64,000 nt of DNA, taken from contig CANMXJ010000003.1 in the NCBI GenBank assembly GCA_947501805.1, positions 372,001 through 436,000 on the forward strand, read 5' to 3'. The stretch comes from an uncultured Sulfitobacter sp. (GTDB lineage: Bacteria; Pseudomonadota; Alphaproteobacteria; Rhodobacterales; Rhodobacteraceae). The position numbers and the translations under genes are program-made. Shown here one piece after another: positions 9,324-19,103 of this stretch. Positions within the stretch are counted from its first letter, which is position 1. Each line of letters opens with the position of its first letter. The notes beneath the pieces are model-generated. The model searched no databases. It saw only the letters and a program-made list of their open reading frames with translations, and was not told the origin of the DNA.

Positions 9324-10073
9324 ATGGATATGAATAACAAGACTGTGATGATTACGGGGGCAAGTCGCGGCATCGGTGCTGAGGCTGCGCGCGTCTTTGC
9401 TGCGGCGGGTGCAAATGTCGCACTGCTGGCCCGCTCGCAGGACGCGATTGCCGAATTGGCAGGCGAGATCGGAGCACAGGCAATTGCGATCCCCTGTAAC
9501 GTGGCGCGCTTTGGCGAGATGTCGGCAGCTGTCGCGACCTGCGAAAAGGTATTTGGTGGGCTGGATGTGTTGATTAACAACGCGGGGGTGATTGAACCGA
9601 TCTCGCGTCTGGTTGATGCCGATCCTGATGAATGGGCGCAGGTGGTTGATATCAATTTGAAGGGCGTCTTTAACGGCATCCGCGCGGCCCTTCCCGTAAT
9701 GAAGGGCGCGGGCGGTGGTTCGATTCTGACTATTTCTTCCGGTGCCGCCCATAACCCGATAGAGGCTTGGAGCCATTATTGTGCCTCCAAGGCTGCCGTG
9801 AACATGCTGACCCAATGTGTCCACAAGGAAGAAGGCGCAAATGGTATCCGCGCCATCGGCCTGTCGCCGGGCACCGTCGCGACGCAGATGCAGCGCGAGA
9901 TCAAGGCATCGGGTATCAACCCTGTGAGCCAGCTTGCATGGGAAGATCACATTCCCGCCGATTGGCCGGCCAAATGCCTCTTGTGGATGTGTGGGACTGA
10001 AGCCGATCCTTTCCTGGGCGGTGAAATATCTCTTCGGGATCAGGACATCCGCCGCGCCGTGGGCCTGATATGA
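9324..10073 (+). CDS. short-chain dehydrogenase/reductase (SDR)
   Basis: A 249-residue classical SDR, an NAD(P)-dependent oxidoreductase. The nucleotide-binding TGASRGIG is at residues 11-18, NNAG at 85-88, Ser at 138-139, and the catalytic Tyr152 and Lys156 in HYCASKAA. A leucine or arginine rather than Asp follows the second strand (LLARS at 34-38), which leans towards NADP. The ATG at 9324 has GGGAG upstream. The stop overlaps the next start by 4 bases, so the SDR and the crotonase-fold protein are made together; a joint acyl-CoA or hydroxyacid role is possible but unproven. Confidence 0.87.
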   Translation: MDMNNKTVMITGASRGIGAEAARVFAAAGANVALLARSQDAIAELAGEIGAQAIAIPCNVARFGEMSAAVATCEKVFGGLDVLINNAGVIEPISRLVDADPDEWAQVVDINLKGVFNGIRAALPVMKGAGGGSILTISSGAAHNPIEAWSHYCASKAAVNMLTQCVHKEEGANGIRAIGLSPGTVATQMQREIKASGINPVSQLAWEDHIPADWPAKCLLWMCGTEADPFLGGEISLRDQDIRRAVGLI

Positions 10074-10687
10074 TCGAGCTTGTAAAGGATGCAGACGTCT
10101 GGACCGTGACGATGAACCGTCCTGACAAAGCGAATTCGCTTACGCAGGCAATGCTGGCCGAATTGGCCGAGATTATGGAGGGTGCCCGCGATGCCCGTGC
10201 GGTGATTATCACGGGTAGGGGCCATGTTTTCAGTGCGGGTGCCGATCTAGAGGAAGCACGCACAGGGCTGGCAAAATCCGGTATCTGGGAGCGCCTATCC
10301 GGTGCAATTGCAGACCTGCCGGGTCTTACAATCGCTGCGATGAATGGCACGCTTGCAGGTGGCGCAATGGGGATGGCGCTGGCCTGCGATTTGCGGATTG
10401 CAGTACCATCGGCGAGATTCTTCTATCCGGTGATGAAGCTGGGATTTCTGCCGCAACCATCTGATCCGGCCCGCATGTCGGCACTAATCGGTCCTGCGCG
10501 CACCAAGTTGATCCTTATGGGAGGGCAAAAGATAGACGCAGAGGAAGCGTTGGCCTTTGGCCTGATCGACAGAATTGTCGCGCCCGAAGAACTGCTGGAT
10601 CACGCCCGCGACCTGACTGTAGATACTGTTGCTGCATCCCCCGAAATTGCGCATGGCATCAAAGGATTGTGCGGCACATTGGCCTGA
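10070..10687 (+). CDS. enoyl-CoA hydratase/isomerase (crotonase) superfamily protein, catalytic Glu residues absent
   Basis: A 205-residue crotonase-fold protein, shorter than the usual 255-260. Oxyanion-hole elements are recognisable (FSAGADL at residues 54-60 and GTLAGGAMG at 93-101). By alignment with the well-known GGGCELA and QPE motifs of enoyl-CoA hydratase, the two catalytic glutamates are replaced by Gly101 and Val121. Simple hydratase activity is therefore unlikely; another crotonase-family reaction, or a non-catalytic role, should be considered. Translationally coupled to the preceding SDR gene (4-base overlap). Confidence 0.8.
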   Translation: MIELVKDADVWTVTMNRPDKANSLTQAMLAELAEIMEGARDARAVIITGRGHVFSAGADLEEARTGLAKSGIWERLSGAIADLPGLTIAAMNGTLAGGAMGMALACDLRIAVPSARFFYPVMKLGFLPQPSDPARMSALIGPARTKLILMGGQKIDAEEALAFGLIDRIVAPEELLDHARDLTVDTVAASPEIAHGIKGLCGTLA

Positions 10688-10762
10688 TCAGATCAACGGC
10701 ACAAAAGGAACGTCGCAAGCAGCAAGGATCAGCAGGGCGGACAGGGTCAGGATAACGCGCAT
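10688..10762 (-). CDS. very small lipoprotein (24 residues)
   Basis: A 24-residue open frame beginning MRVILTLSALLILAAC and ending DVPFVPLI. It has a complete lipoprotein signal: an Arg after Met, a hydrophobic core and the lipobox LAAC with Cys at 16, leaving only nine mature residues. GAGG stands seven bases before the ATG. Its stop codon lies immediately beyond the stop of the convergent crotonase-like gene. Function unknown. The clear ribosome-binding site and lipobox argue it is real despite its size. Confidence 0.6.
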   Translation of the reverse strand: MRVILTLSALLILAACDVPFVPLI

Positions 10763-10818
10763 TTTGGTGCCTCATGTGTTTTTTGGCGACCCTGTGCGCC
10801 AATCCGTTGCCTGTCAAG

Positions 10819-11112
10819 TCACCGCTTTCGTTTGCCGCCCGGCACGCGCGAATGAAACCCCGGCGGACGTTTTGCCACCCAAGCTGCGAACTTTGCCAAT
10901 CTCGGGTGCCCGCGCAATGCCTCGGGTGTGTTGTAGTCTCGGGCAAGTTCACCTTCGGTTAAAGTGGCGTGGATTTCGCGGTGGCAGATGTGATGCATCA
11001 AAACCACCGGGCCGCCCTTGCCGCCTTTCAGCTTGGGGATCAGGTGATGTTGGCTTTGCGGTACATCTGATGGGATTGGACGTTCGCAAAGGGGGCAAAT
11101 GGGGTCGCTCAT
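10819..11112 (-). CDS. HNH endonuclease domain protein
   Basis: A 97-residue protein with an HNH nuclease fold signature: CPLC at residues 6-9, QHHLIPKLKGGKGG at 21-34, then HHICHREIH at 40-48, which supplies the His and zinc-binding Cys residues. The start MSDPICPLC at 11112 is preferred over an upstream in-frame ATG, since the zinc-knuckle Cys pair is then at the N-terminus as is usual. The C-terminal tail is rich in Arg and Lys. No restriction or toxin partner is adjacent. It diverges from the MscS gene. Role unknown. Confidence 0.75.
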   Translation of the reverse strand: MSDPICPLCERPIPSDVPQSQHHLIPKLKGGKGGPVVLMHHICHREIHATLTEGELARDYNTPEALRGHPRLAKFAAWVAKRPPGFHSRVPGGKRKR

Positions 11113-11187
11113 CAGCAAATACCTTGAACCTGCGCTGCTGGACGGGCAAGAGGATGGTGCACGATAATCCCAAGGCAAGGCATATTC

Positions 11188-12519
11188 ATGGAGTTCGACC
11201 TCTCCTCACAGCCGGAAATTGTACAACAAGCGTATGGGTATGCCCTGCAAGGCTGGGAGCTGGCGCTTAGTTGGTTACTCAGCCCTGCGGCATGGTCGCA
11301 GTTCGGATTGCTCTTGGTGGCATGGTTTCTTGCCGGACTGATTGCGCGGCGCATGCGACCCGCCCTCGCAAAGCTGATCGATCCGGGCGAGAGCGAAAAC
11401 ATATTTGCAACGCCACGCCGTTTTGTGCTGCCGTTTCTGGCGTTGATTTCGCCCTTGCTGGCTTATGCGCTGACGGGAATCGGCGAAAGCATTGTGCGTT
11501 CGTTGTTTGACAGCGGGGCCGTCATTGCCTTTGGCAAACGTCTGTTCTTATTTCTGGCTGCACGCGCCTTGGTCCGTGACATCATCACTGATTCCTTCCT
11601 CAAGATGCTGGGCCGCTACATTTTGCTGCCCGTAATGGCGATCTATACGCTTGGATTACTGGACAATGTGATCGTCACGCTGACTGAGACAGTTGTCGGT
11701 GTTGGCAACATCCAGTTCTCTCTGATCACACTGGTGCGCGGTCTGATCGGGGGATCGATCCTGTTCTGGTTGGGTCAATGGTCCAACAGCCAGACCGCCG
11801 CGATTATCACGCGCAACGAAGAAATGCGCCCTTCCATTCGCCAGTTGCTGATCAAGGCAACCGAATTCACAATCTTTGGTGTCGCATTCCTGTTGCTGAT
11901 GAACATCATGGGCATCAACCTCAGCGCGCTGGCCGTCTTGGGGGGCGCGATCGGTGTGGGTTTGGGTTTTGGCCTGCAAAAAATCGCGTCGAACTTTATC
12001 TCGGGTGTGATCCTGCTGGTCGAAGGGCAGGCGACGGTTGGTGATTATGTCGAGCTGGATGCAGGCGAGCAGGGCAAGATCGTCAAGATGATGGCCCGTG
12101 CCACCATCCTTGAGACGTTTGATGGCCGCTGGATTGTGGTCCCGAACGAGGATTTCATCACCACACGGGTTGTCAATTATTCCGACAGCGGATCGGCCAA
12201 TCGTTTCGAGGCACCGTTTTCCGTGAGCTATGACACTGACATCAATCTGGTGCCTGCGTTGATCGAAGCGGCGGTCGCCAAACATCCCGAAGTGCTGAAC
12301 GAGCCCTATCCGCCTGATTGTGAACTGCGCGGCTTTGGGGACAGCGGTATCGATTTCGCTGTGGAATTCTGGGTGAACGGGCTGGATGACGGACCCAACA
12401 AATACACCTCGGATGTACTGTTTCTGATTTGGAACGCGCTGAAAGATGCGGGCATCGAAATTCCTTACCCGCAACGTGTGGTCGAGATTAAAGGCGGATT
12501 GCCGAAGATGAACGCATGA
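11188..12519 (+). CDS. MscS-family mechanosensitive ion channel
   Basis: A 443-residue inner-membrane channel expected to open on osmotic downshift. Several hydrophobic segments occur between residues 25 and 245 and include the pore helix GGAIGVGLGFGLQKIASNF near residues 251-269, typical of MscS TM3. The cytoplasmic beta domain follows (GDYVELDAGEQGKI, then VPNEDFITTRVVNYS). It has about 150 more N-terminal residues than E. coli MscS, so it belongs to the larger YbdG-like forms. The stop overlaps the next gene by 4 bases. Confidence 0.9.
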   Translation: MEFDLSSQPEIVQQAYGYALQGWELALSWLLSPAAWSQFGLLLVAWFLAGLIARRMRPALAKLIDPGESENIFATPRRFVLPFLALISPLLAYALTGIGESIVRSLFDSGAVIAFGKRLFLFLAARALVRDIITDSFLKMLGRYILLPVMAIYTLGLLDNVIVTLTETVVGVGNIQFSLITLVRGLIGGSILFWLGQWSNSQTAAIITRNEEMRPSIRQLLIKATEFTIFGVAFLLLMNIMGINLSALAVLGGAIGVGLGFGLQKIASNFISGVILLVEGQATVGDYVELDAGEQGKIVKMMARATILETFDGRWIVVPNEDFITTRVVNYSDSGSANRFEAPFSVSYDTDINLVPALIEAAVAKHPEVLNEPYPPDCELRGFGDSGIDFAVEFWVNGLDDGPNKYTSDVLFLIWNALKDAGIEIPYPQRVVEIKGGLPKMNA

Positions 12520-13697
12520 GCCGCGCGGTTGTTATCGGCGCAGGCCCTGCCGGTCTTATGGCGGCGGAAACGCTGGCCAAGGCTGGCGTTGAGGTCACGG
12601 TTTGCGAAGCAAAACCGTCTGTTGGGCGGAAATTTCTGATGGCTGGTAAATCAGGTCTGAACCTGACCAACGACGAGCCGAATGACCCCTTTTTGAATGC
12701 CTTTGCAGAAGCAAGGGGCGCACTTGCGCCGATCATAAACGCTTTTGATGCGCAAGCTGTGCAAGACTGGGCGCGCGGGTTGCAGCAGCAGGTGTTTACA
12801 GGTTCAACGGGCCGCGTGTTTCCCAAAGCCATGAAGGCATCCCCGTTGCTGCGTGCGTGGATGGGACGGTTGGGAGAATTGGGCGTCAACGTACAAACCC
12901 GCTGGAGTTGGCAGGGCTGGGACGGCGCGTCACTTGTGTTTGACACACCGCAGGGACGCCAGAAACTTGACGCCACAGTGACGGTTCTGGCGTTGGGGGG
13001 CGCGAGCTGGTCACGGCTTGGATCAACCGGCGCTTGGGCGGAAATCCTGCAGGGCAAAGGCATTGATCTTGCGCCTTTTGCGCCAGCCAATGCAGGGATT
13101 GCGGTGCAATGGTCCGACCATATGGCGAAGCATTATGGTGTGGCCCTCAAAAACGTTGCTTGGAACGCCGGGCCATTTCACTCGCGCGGCGAGGCGACCC
13201 TTTCGCAGCACGGTCTGGAAGGTGGCGGCATCTACTCTGTCTCGCGGGGGGTGCGTATGGGGCATCCGCTGACCTTGGATTTGCTGCCGGATATGAGCGT
13301 TCCCGAAGTTCTGGCCAAACTCAGCAAACCGCGAGGTAAGGCAAGCTTTGCCAATCATCTACGCAAGACCTTGCGGCTTTCCCCTGCGCAGATTGCGTTG
13401 GTGCAGGAAATGGCGCGCCCTTTGCCCGCCGGATTGCGCGCCACGGCGCGGATACTCAAGACATTGCCGATCAACCACGCAGGGTTGCGCCCGATGGACG
13501 AGGCAATTTCAACTGCGGGCGGTATCCCCTTTGCGGCAATGGATCAACATCTGATGTTGCGCAACTTGCCCGGTGTATTCGCCGTGGGCGAAATGCTGGA
13601 TTGGGAAGCCCCGACAGGCGGCTATTTGATTTCCGCGTGCCTTGCTACGGGACGTTGGGCGGGCCAACACGCTGCTGAGCGGGCACTTGCGATCTAG
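12516..13697 (+). CDS. NAD(P)/FAD-dependent oxidoreductase, TIGR03862/BaiN-like flavoprotein
   Basis: A 393-residue flavoprotein with the dinucleotide-binding GAGPAGLMAAETLAKAG at residues 8-24 and the family motif VGRKFLMAGKSGLNLTN at 36-52, then ALGGASWSRLGSTG. The C-terminal GEMLDWEAPTGGYLISACLATG is the characteristic FAD-closing motif of the HI0933/TIGR03862 group. Its reaction is not established in the family. Co-translated with the MscS gene (4-base overlap), and converges on the GST gene with 4 shared bases. Confidence 0.85.
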   Translation: MSRAVVIGAGPAGLMAAETLAKAGVEVTVCEAKPSVGRKFLMAGKSGLNLTNDEPNDPFLNAFAEARGALAPIINAFDAQAVQDWARGLQQQVFTGSTGRVFPKAMKASPLLRAWMGRLGELGVNVQTRWSWQGWDGASLVFDTPQGRQKLDATVTVLALGGASWSRLGSTGAWAEILQGKGIDLAPFAPANAGIAVQWSDHMAKHYGVALKNVAWNAGPFHSRGEATLSQHGLEGGGIYSVSRGVRMGHPLTLDLLPDMSVPEVLAKLSKPRGKASFANHLRKTLRLSPAQIALVQEMARPLPAGLRATARILKTLPINHAGLRPMDEAISTAGGIPFAAMDQHLMLRNLPGVFAVGEMLDWEAPTGGYLISACLATGRWAGQHAAERALAI

Positions 13698-14281
13698 GAT
13701 CGCGCCTGCGCTGCTTTGAATGCATCCCGTTCGCGTAGGGACTTGGCCCATGTTCCCAACTTGTCATTGACCCGGGGAAAGTTGGCACCGATAGACCAGT
13801 TGATACAATGCACTGCCAGAATATCGGCATGCGTCATTTGATCCCCCATCAGGAACGGTCCTTCAAGACGGTCGGCCAAAAGATCGGCGGCGCGCATGAA
13901 TTCCGCTTTCAAACTGTCTTTGATTTCCGGCACACGCTTGTCCTTTGGAAAAACAAAGCTGTGCTTGGCCGCAGCCCAGAGGATCGCGTCGAATTCGTCG
14001 ATCAACCAAAAGGTCATCGCATCCTGACGCGCACGGGCAGGGGTGCCAGCGGGGGCGGTCAGTTTGCCATGCTTGTCACCCAGATATGTCATGATCGCCA
14101 CAGAATCGGTCAGCACGTCGTCACCGTCCACCAATGCAGGGATCTTGCCGGACGGGTTATACTCCATTGCTTCGGGCGTGCGCGGGCCAGCGGGAATATG
14201 GGTATATTCCTCGCCCATTTCTTCCAGCATCCACGTAACGCGAAAAGCGCGTGATTTGGCAGATCCTACAACGGTATACAT
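13694..14281 (-). CDS. glutathione S-transferase family protein
   Basis: A 195-residue GST. The N-terminal thioredoxin-like domain (about residues 1-75) carries KSRAFRVTWMLEEMG and the cis-Pro/SNAIL-like motif GKIPALVDGDDVLTDSVAI with TDS contacting glutathione. The helical C-terminal domain follows, with the conserved MTHADI near residue 155. Length is slightly short but complete. It ends 4 bases inside the convergent flavoprotein gene and lies 11 bases downstream of holA. Substrate unknown. Confidence 0.85.
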   Translation of the reverse strand: MYTVVGSAKSRAFRVTWMLEEMGEEYTHIPAGPRTPEAMEYNPSGKIPALVDGDDVLTDSVAIMTYLGDKHGKLTAPAGTPARARQDAMTFWLIDEFDAILWAAAKHSFVFPKDKRVPEIKDSLKAEFMRAADLLADRLEGPFLMGDQMTHADILAVHCINWSIGANFPRVNDKLGTWAKSLRERDAFKAAQARS

Positions 14282-14292
14282 GGCAATTCCTT

Positions 14293-15297
14293 TCAGCGGT
14301 TTTTCTGGGCACCCAGCATCGCAAGGCGAATAAAGGCGCGTTCGACCAATGCAATCGCGGGCGCATTCTGTCCGGCAGAGCGAAGGGTCAGGTCGGTATC
14401 GGTCAGAACAGAGAGTGCGATCTCCAGATTGGCCGCGCCCCAGCTTTTGGCCTGACGCATCGCGCGGTCCCGGTCGCGCACGCCATAAATCGGCGCGCCG
14501 GGGTTGGCCGCGATACGGTAAAGCATGCGAAAATGGCGGGTCGCCATAATGGTGAGCGTGACGGCGGCAACACCCTGCGCCTGTAGTTTTGCCATCACCG
14601 GTCCAATTTCGGCGGTGCGTGTTTCAGCCACAACATGCAGGATGTCATCCACGTCTGCCTCGGTCGAGGTCGGGGCGCAGGCTGCAACATCATCGGTGGT
14701 AAGGGGCGTCGGATCGCTTAGTTTGTAAAGCGACAGTTTCTCTATGGTCTGGCGAAAATCACCGGGATCAATGGCGCGGGCCAGATCGGTGAGGGCGGCC
14801 ATGGCGTCGGGTTCCGGCGTCAGCTTGGCCTCTGCCAGAATACGTTCGATTTCGGCCCGGTCGGGTGGATTGTCATAGATTGCGGTGGCATAGGCATTCG
14901 GGTGGCTTTCGAATGCTTTCAAAACTTTGGAGGTTTTCTTGAGATCGCCCCCCGTGACGATGATTTGTGCATCACCTGTCTTCCAGTCCACCAACGCCTC
15001 AAGCAATGCCTTGGCGACATTGTCGTTTGCGTCCTCAACCAACGCAGCACGGGGGCCGGGAAAAAAACCGATTGCCTTGACGGCATCGGGCAGCATTGCC
15101 GGATCTTTGCGCAGTTCCGCCGCAGGAATACGGGTCAGGCGCATTTCTTCTTCGGCATTCGGGCCGAGCAAGGCCTTCAGGAACTCCTGCCGCTTCAATG
15201 CCACGCGCATGGCATCGCCACCGTAAATCAACAAACCTGTCTTGCTCGGATCAGGTTTGCCAAAATAGACGTTGGCATCGCGCGGCGATAGCTTCAT
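14293..15297 (-). CDS. holA: DNA polymerase III subunit delta
   Basis: Clamp-loader subunit that opens the beta clamp. A 334-residue protein with the delta N-terminal pattern LLIYGGDAMRVALKRQEFL at residues 22-40, the middle block VTGGDLKKTSKVLKAFE at 115-131, and the C-terminal helical domain. It overlaps lptE by 4 bases; the order leuS-lptE-holA is conserved widely across proteobacteria, which supports the call. Confidence 0.92.
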   Translation of the reverse strand: MKLSPRDANVYFGKPDPSKTGLLIYGGDAMRVALKRQEFLKALLGPNAEEEMRLTRIPAAELRKDPAMLPDAVKAIGFFPGPRAALVEDANDNVAKALLEALVDWKTGDAQIIVTGGDLKKTSKVLKAFESHPNAYATAIYDNPPDRAEIERILAEAKLTPEPDAMAALTDLARAIDPGDFRQTIEKLSLYKLSDPTPLTTDDVAACAPTSTEADVDDILHVVAETRTAEIGPVMAKLQAQGVAAVTLTIMATRHFRMLYRIAANPGAPIYGVRDRDRAMRQAKSWGAANLEIALSVLTDTDLTLRSAGQNAPAIALVERAFIRLAMLGAQKNR

Positions 15298-15776
15298 GCG
15301 CCCAGATCAGCGGCATAAAGGCGCGTGACAATCTGTTCGGCGATGATGTTCATTAGACGTTTCTGCGCGTCTTGCTCACCCGCCAGCGTTTCAACCGTGG
15401 TGCCAGTGGCGGAATAGCCGACAAAGTTTTCGACCTTGCCAGAGGTTACAATTTGTCCGTTGCTCAGATTGCGCAGGCTGTAATCGACCTTGGCGATGCG
15501 GTTGAAACGGCCCGTATCGCCTTCGCGGTCAATCGCCAGCTGCGCTTCGGATGTGTCGATGTTCATCGACAGCGCATAGGTCGGCGTATCGCTGCGGCCC
15601 AGCCGTTCCTCTATCTCGCGCACCAGAATGTAGCTGTCTTGCGTACTGGGAGGATCGACCTGCACGGCATTCTGCAAGCGTCCACCATTTCCGCCAGTGC
15701 CGTAAACGGGCGTGAACCCGCAGGCGGCAAGAGCCAGCGGGGCGAGGAGAATAAGTCTGCGATTAAGCGACAACAT
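15294..15776 (-). CDS. lptE: LPS-assembly lipoprotein LptE
   Basis: Outer-membrane lipoprotein that plugs LptD during lipopolysaccharide insertion. It has 160 residues, a signal peptide ending in the lipobox LAAC with Cys19, and the typical CGFTPVYG directly after it. The gene starts 14 bases inside leuS, so the two are translated from one message, and it overlaps holA at its 3' end. Primary sequence of LptE is poorly conserved; the CGFxPVY motif and location decide the call. Confidence 0.9.
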   Translation of the reverse strand: MLSLNRRLILLAPLALAACGFTPVYGTGGNGGRLQNAVQVDPPSTQDSYILVREIEERLGRSDTPTYALSMNIDTSEAQLAIDREGDTGRFNRIAKVDYSLRNLSNGQIVTSGKVENFVGYSATGTTVETLAGEQDAQKRLMNIIAEQIVTRLYAADLGA

Positions 15777-18438
15777 TCACAATCCGTCCGGGCACGACGA
15801 TCACCTTTTTGGGCGTCGCACCATCTAGGGTTCGGATTACAGCTTCGTGGGCGAGAGCGATTTTTTCAACCTCTTCTTTCGCCATGTCCGCTGGTACGTT
15901 GATTTCCGCCCGCCGTTTGCCGTTGATCTGGATCGGCATCGTGACGGTGTCATCGACCAGCATTTTCTCGTCCGCTTTTGGCCAAGGGGCGGTCACGATC
16001 AGACCCTCGCCACCTTGATGGGCCCAGATGTCTTCGGCCAAGTGTGGTGTCATTGGCGACATCAGTTGGGCCAGTGTCATAATCGCCTCGCGCTGGGCGG
16101 CGTGGCCAGCCTTGGATTTTTGCAAGGTGGCGGTAAAGGCATAAAGTTTGGCGATGGCGGCGTTAAAGCCGAAGCTTTCCACACCCATGGTCACATCATG
16201 GATAGTCTTGTGCATGGCACGTAGCAGGTCTTCGTCGCCCTCGCCTTTGGCGTCCTTGTCCATCTGGCTGATGCGGTCACAGATGTTCCAGACGCGGTTG
16301 AGATGTTTAAAGGCCGCTTCGGCACCGGAAGCCGTCCACTCCACGTCCCGTTCGGGAGGCGAATCGGAGAGGACAAACCAACGCGCCGTGTCCGCGCCGT
16401 AATTGGCGATAATACCAAGAGGATCCACGACGTTTTTCTTGGATTTGGACATCTTGGCGGAAGGAATAATATCTACCTTCTTTTTCGGATCGTCCTTAAC
16501 TTTGTCAAAGTTTTCAACAAAAGAAAGAGAGGTATTGAAGTCATTCTTGAGTACGCCAACACGTTGCCCATCAACTTCTCCGACTACGACATCTTCTGGA
16601 AGGTGCCATACTGCGAGAGTAGTTCCTACGCTGATTTCCTTGCCAGCCTCATCTGTGTCCTGACGTCGAAACTGATTTCTCGTATAGTAAATTTCATGCG
16701 TCACCATCCCTTGCGTGAACAACGCATCGAAGGGCTCGTTGGCTGATTTAGGCAAATGTCCTGTCATCTCCATCGCGCGGGCGAAGAAGCGGGAATAGAG
16801 CAGGTGCAAAATCGCGTGTTCGACACCGCCGATGTACTGGTCGACGTTCATCCAGTATTCGGCGTCTTCCATATTTGTCGGGGTCGTGGCGTCAGGCGCG
16901 GTGAAGCGTACAAAATACCACGACGAATCGACAAATGTGTCCATCGTGTCGGTTTCGCGTGTCGCGGGCTTGCCACAAGACGGGCAGGGGCAGTCGCGCC
17001 ATGTGGGATGGCGGTCCAATGGATTGCCCGGCGTGTCGAAGTCCACATCGTAGGGCAGCTCGATCGGCAGGTTCTCTTTCTTTTCCGGCACCACACCACA
17101 ATCATCGCAATGCACAACAGGGATAGGGCATCCCCAATAGCGTTGGCGGCTCAGGCCCCAGTCGCGCAGGCGGAATTTGGTGACACCTTGGCCAATACCG
17201 TTTTCCTCGCAAAAGGTGATTGCAGCGTCGATTGCTTCATTTCCGGTCTGCCATGGCTCGCCCGCAAAGCCGCGGTTGTAAAAGACCTTGTCCGTCTTGG
17301 CTGGAACATAGGCGGCTGCAAGGATCTCTTCGCTTTCCTCTGAGGGGAGGTAGGTGGAAATGATTGGCAATTCATATTTGGTTGCAAACTCGAAATCGCG
17401 TTCGTCATGGGCGGGACAGCCAAAGATTGCGCCCGTGCCGTAGTCCATCAGGATGAAGTTGGCGATATAGACCGGCAACTCATGTGCGGTGTCAAAGGGA
17501 TGGCGCACGGTGATGCCGGTATCAAAGCCCAGTTTTTCCGCAGTCTCGATTGCTTCTTCGGTGGTGCCACCCTTGCGACATTCCGTACAGAAGGCTGCAA
17601 CCGCCGGATTGTCCTTTTCAAGCTCTTTTGCCAACGGATGATCGGGTGAGATTCCAACAAAGGATGCACCCAACAAGGTATCGGGGCGGGTTGTATAAAC
17701 CTCGATCCGGTCATGGCCTTCGGGCGCTTCCACCGTTGAAAAGGCAAACTGCAAACCGCGCGATTTGCCGATCCAGTTGGCCTGCATCAGTTTGACCTTG
17801 GCAGGCCAGTTGTCGAGCGAATCGAGTGCTTCAAGCAATTCGTTTGAATATTCAGAGATTTTGAAGAACCATTGCGTCAACTCGCGACGTTCTACCAAAG
17901 CACCAGAGCGCCAGCCGCGCCCGGCCTCGACCTGTTCGTTGGCCAGAACGGTCATATCAACCGGATCCCAGTTCACGATGGCGTTTTTGCGATAAACCAA
18001 CCCTTCGGCGAGGAAATCTATGAACAGCGCTTGTTGCTGCCCGTAGTATTCAGGATCGCAGGTGGCAAATTCGCGGGACCAGTCAATTGACAGACCCAGC
18101 GGTTTCATCTGCTTTTTCATCTCGGCAATATTGCCATAGGTCCAGTCTTTGGGGTGGCCGCCGATTGCCATTGCAGCGTTTTCAGCTGGCATTCCGAAGG
18201 CATCCCAGCCCATCGGATGCAGAACGTTGTGGCCTGTCGCGATCTTGTAGCGCGCGATTACGTCGCCCATTGTATAGTTTCGCACATGGCCCATGTGGAT
18301 GCGCCCTGACGGATAGGGGAACATCTCAAGCACGTAATACTTCGGCTTTGACGCGTCACGCACGGCCTTAAAAGTTTCGTTCTTTTCCCAGGCTTGCTGC
18401 CAACGGGCTTCGATTTCAGCAGGGGTATATTGGGACAT
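15763..18438 (-). CDS. leuS: leucyl-tRNA synthetase
   Basis: Class I aminoacyl-tRNA synthetase, 891 residues. The HIGH motif appears as HMGH at residues 48-51 and KMSKS is at 662-666. The editing domain lies between them. About 82 residues separate the conserved TQGMV from KMSKS, longer than the roughly 50 I recall for E. coli, and the DNA there (about 16466-16690) is visibly AT-richer than the rest of the gene. This position corresponds to the leucine-specific insertion. The reading frame is intact throughout. First gene of leuS-lptE-holA-GST. Confidence 0.95.
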   Translation of the reverse strand: MSQYTPAEIEARWQQAWEKNETFKAVRDASKPKYYVLEMFPYPSGRIHMGHVRNYTMGDVIARYKIATGHNVLHPMGWDAFGMPAENAAMAIGGHPKDWTYGNIAEMKKQMKPLGLSIDWSREFATCDPEYYGQQQALFIDFLAEGLVYRKNAIVNWDPVDMTVLANEQVEAGRGWRSGALVERRELTQWFFKISEYSNELLEALDSLDNWPAKVKLMQANWIGKSRGLQFAFSTVEAPEGHDRIEVYTTRPDTLLGASFVGISPDHPLAKELEKDNPAVAAFCTECRKGGTTEEAIETAEKLGFDTGITVRHPFDTAHELPVYIANFILMDYGTGAIFGCPAHDERDFEFATKYELPIISTYLPSEESEEILAAAYVPAKTDKVFYNRGFAGEPWQTGNEAIDAAITFCEENGIGQGVTKFRLRDWGLSRQRYWGCPIPVVHCDDCGVVPEKKENLPIELPYDVDFDTPGNPLDRHPTWRDCPCPSCGKPATRETDTMDTFVDSSWYFVRFTAPDATTPTNMEDAEYWMNVDQYIGGVEHAILHLLYSRFFARAMEMTGHLPKSANEPFDALFTQGMVTHEIYYTRNQFRRQDTDEAGKEISVGTTLAVWHLPEDVVVGEVDGQRVGVLKNDFNTSLSFVENFDKVKDDPKKKVDIIPSAKMSKSKKNVVDPLGIIANYGADTARWFVLSDSPPERDVEWTASGAEAAFKHLNRVWNICDRISQMDKDAKGEGDEDLLRAMHKTIHDVTMGVESFGFNAAIAKLYAFTATLQKSKAGHAAQREAIMTLAQLMSPMTPHLAEDIWAHQGGEGLIVTAPWPKADEKMLVDDTVTMPIQINGKRRAEINVPADMAKEEVEKIALAHEAVIRTLDGATPKKVIVVPGRIVNVVA

Positions 18439-18462
18439 GTGCAGTGTGACCTTTGAGAATTG

Positions 18463-18497
18463 AAAACGCCGGGCTGTTTGGATGACAGGGCCCGGCG
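18463..18497 (-). terminator. Rho-independent terminator
   Basis: An 8-bp GC stem (CGCCGGGC with GCCCGGCG) around a 15-base loop, followed on the minus strand by TTTTC. It lies 25 bases after the DUF3576 lipoprotein gene and just ahead of leuS. Confidence 0.75.
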
Positions 18498-18522
18498 TGA
18501 AAGACGTGATGTTGGTTTGGGC

Positions 18523-19023
18523 TCAGAATTTGTTGTCAGCGATGCGTAGCTCGCGTGCGCGGCTTAGAATGGCGTCCTCAACCGCGCGGGATGTTGCCTT
18601 GCTGACGGCGCGACCACCGCGTGTTTGCAACGCAACGTTCAGGGACCGCGCATCCAGCGCCGGATCATCAATCAAAACGGTTGCACGATAAGCGCGGCCA
18701 CCACCGGGCGGCGTGCCGTATCCTGTGACGATAACACCTGTGAACGGATCAACCGATTGTATCGGCAGGAAGTTCAACACTTCGAGGGTCGCAGACCACA
18801 GGTATTTGTTTACAGAGACCGAACTCTCGCTCTTGTTTGCCCGGAAGATCGACCAGATTGTGTTGTTCGGATCGGTTTCGATGTTGTTGGGGTTATTGGC
18901 ATTGGTGTAGTTTTCAGGGCGCGCCGATGCCTCACTACCAAGATTGCGAAGCGTGCCGCAGGCCCCAAGCGTCGCCGAAATCGCAAGGGCAATTCCGATT
19001 TTCCATACGGTTTGACGGGCCAT
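18523..19023 (-). CDS. DUF3576 family lipoprotein
   Basis: A 166-residue exported lipoprotein. The ATG at 19023 has AGGAAATC just before it; the frame stays open upstream to 19251 but that part has no signal sequence. A basic N-terminus, a hydrophobic stretch and the lipobox LGAC with Cys22 are present. The body contains NTIWSIFRANKSESSVSVNK and a C-terminal Ala/Arg-rich helix, matching DUF3576. Function unknown; expected in the outer or inner membrane facing the periplasm. Confidence 0.78.
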   Translation of the reverse strand: MARQTVWKIGIALAISATLGACGTLRNLGSEASARPENYTNANNPNNIETDPNNTIWSIFRANKSESSVSVNKYLWSATLEVLNFLPIQSVDPFTGVIVTGYGTPPGGGRAYRATVLIDDPALDARSLNVALQTRGGRAVSKATSRAVEDAILSRARELRIADNKF

Positions 19024-19103
19024 GCATGATTTCCTTTGCCTGTTTGAGCAACGGTTTATCCAAGCTGCGCAGCGTGAGCAAGGCATATGTATTAAGGCGA
19101 TTC

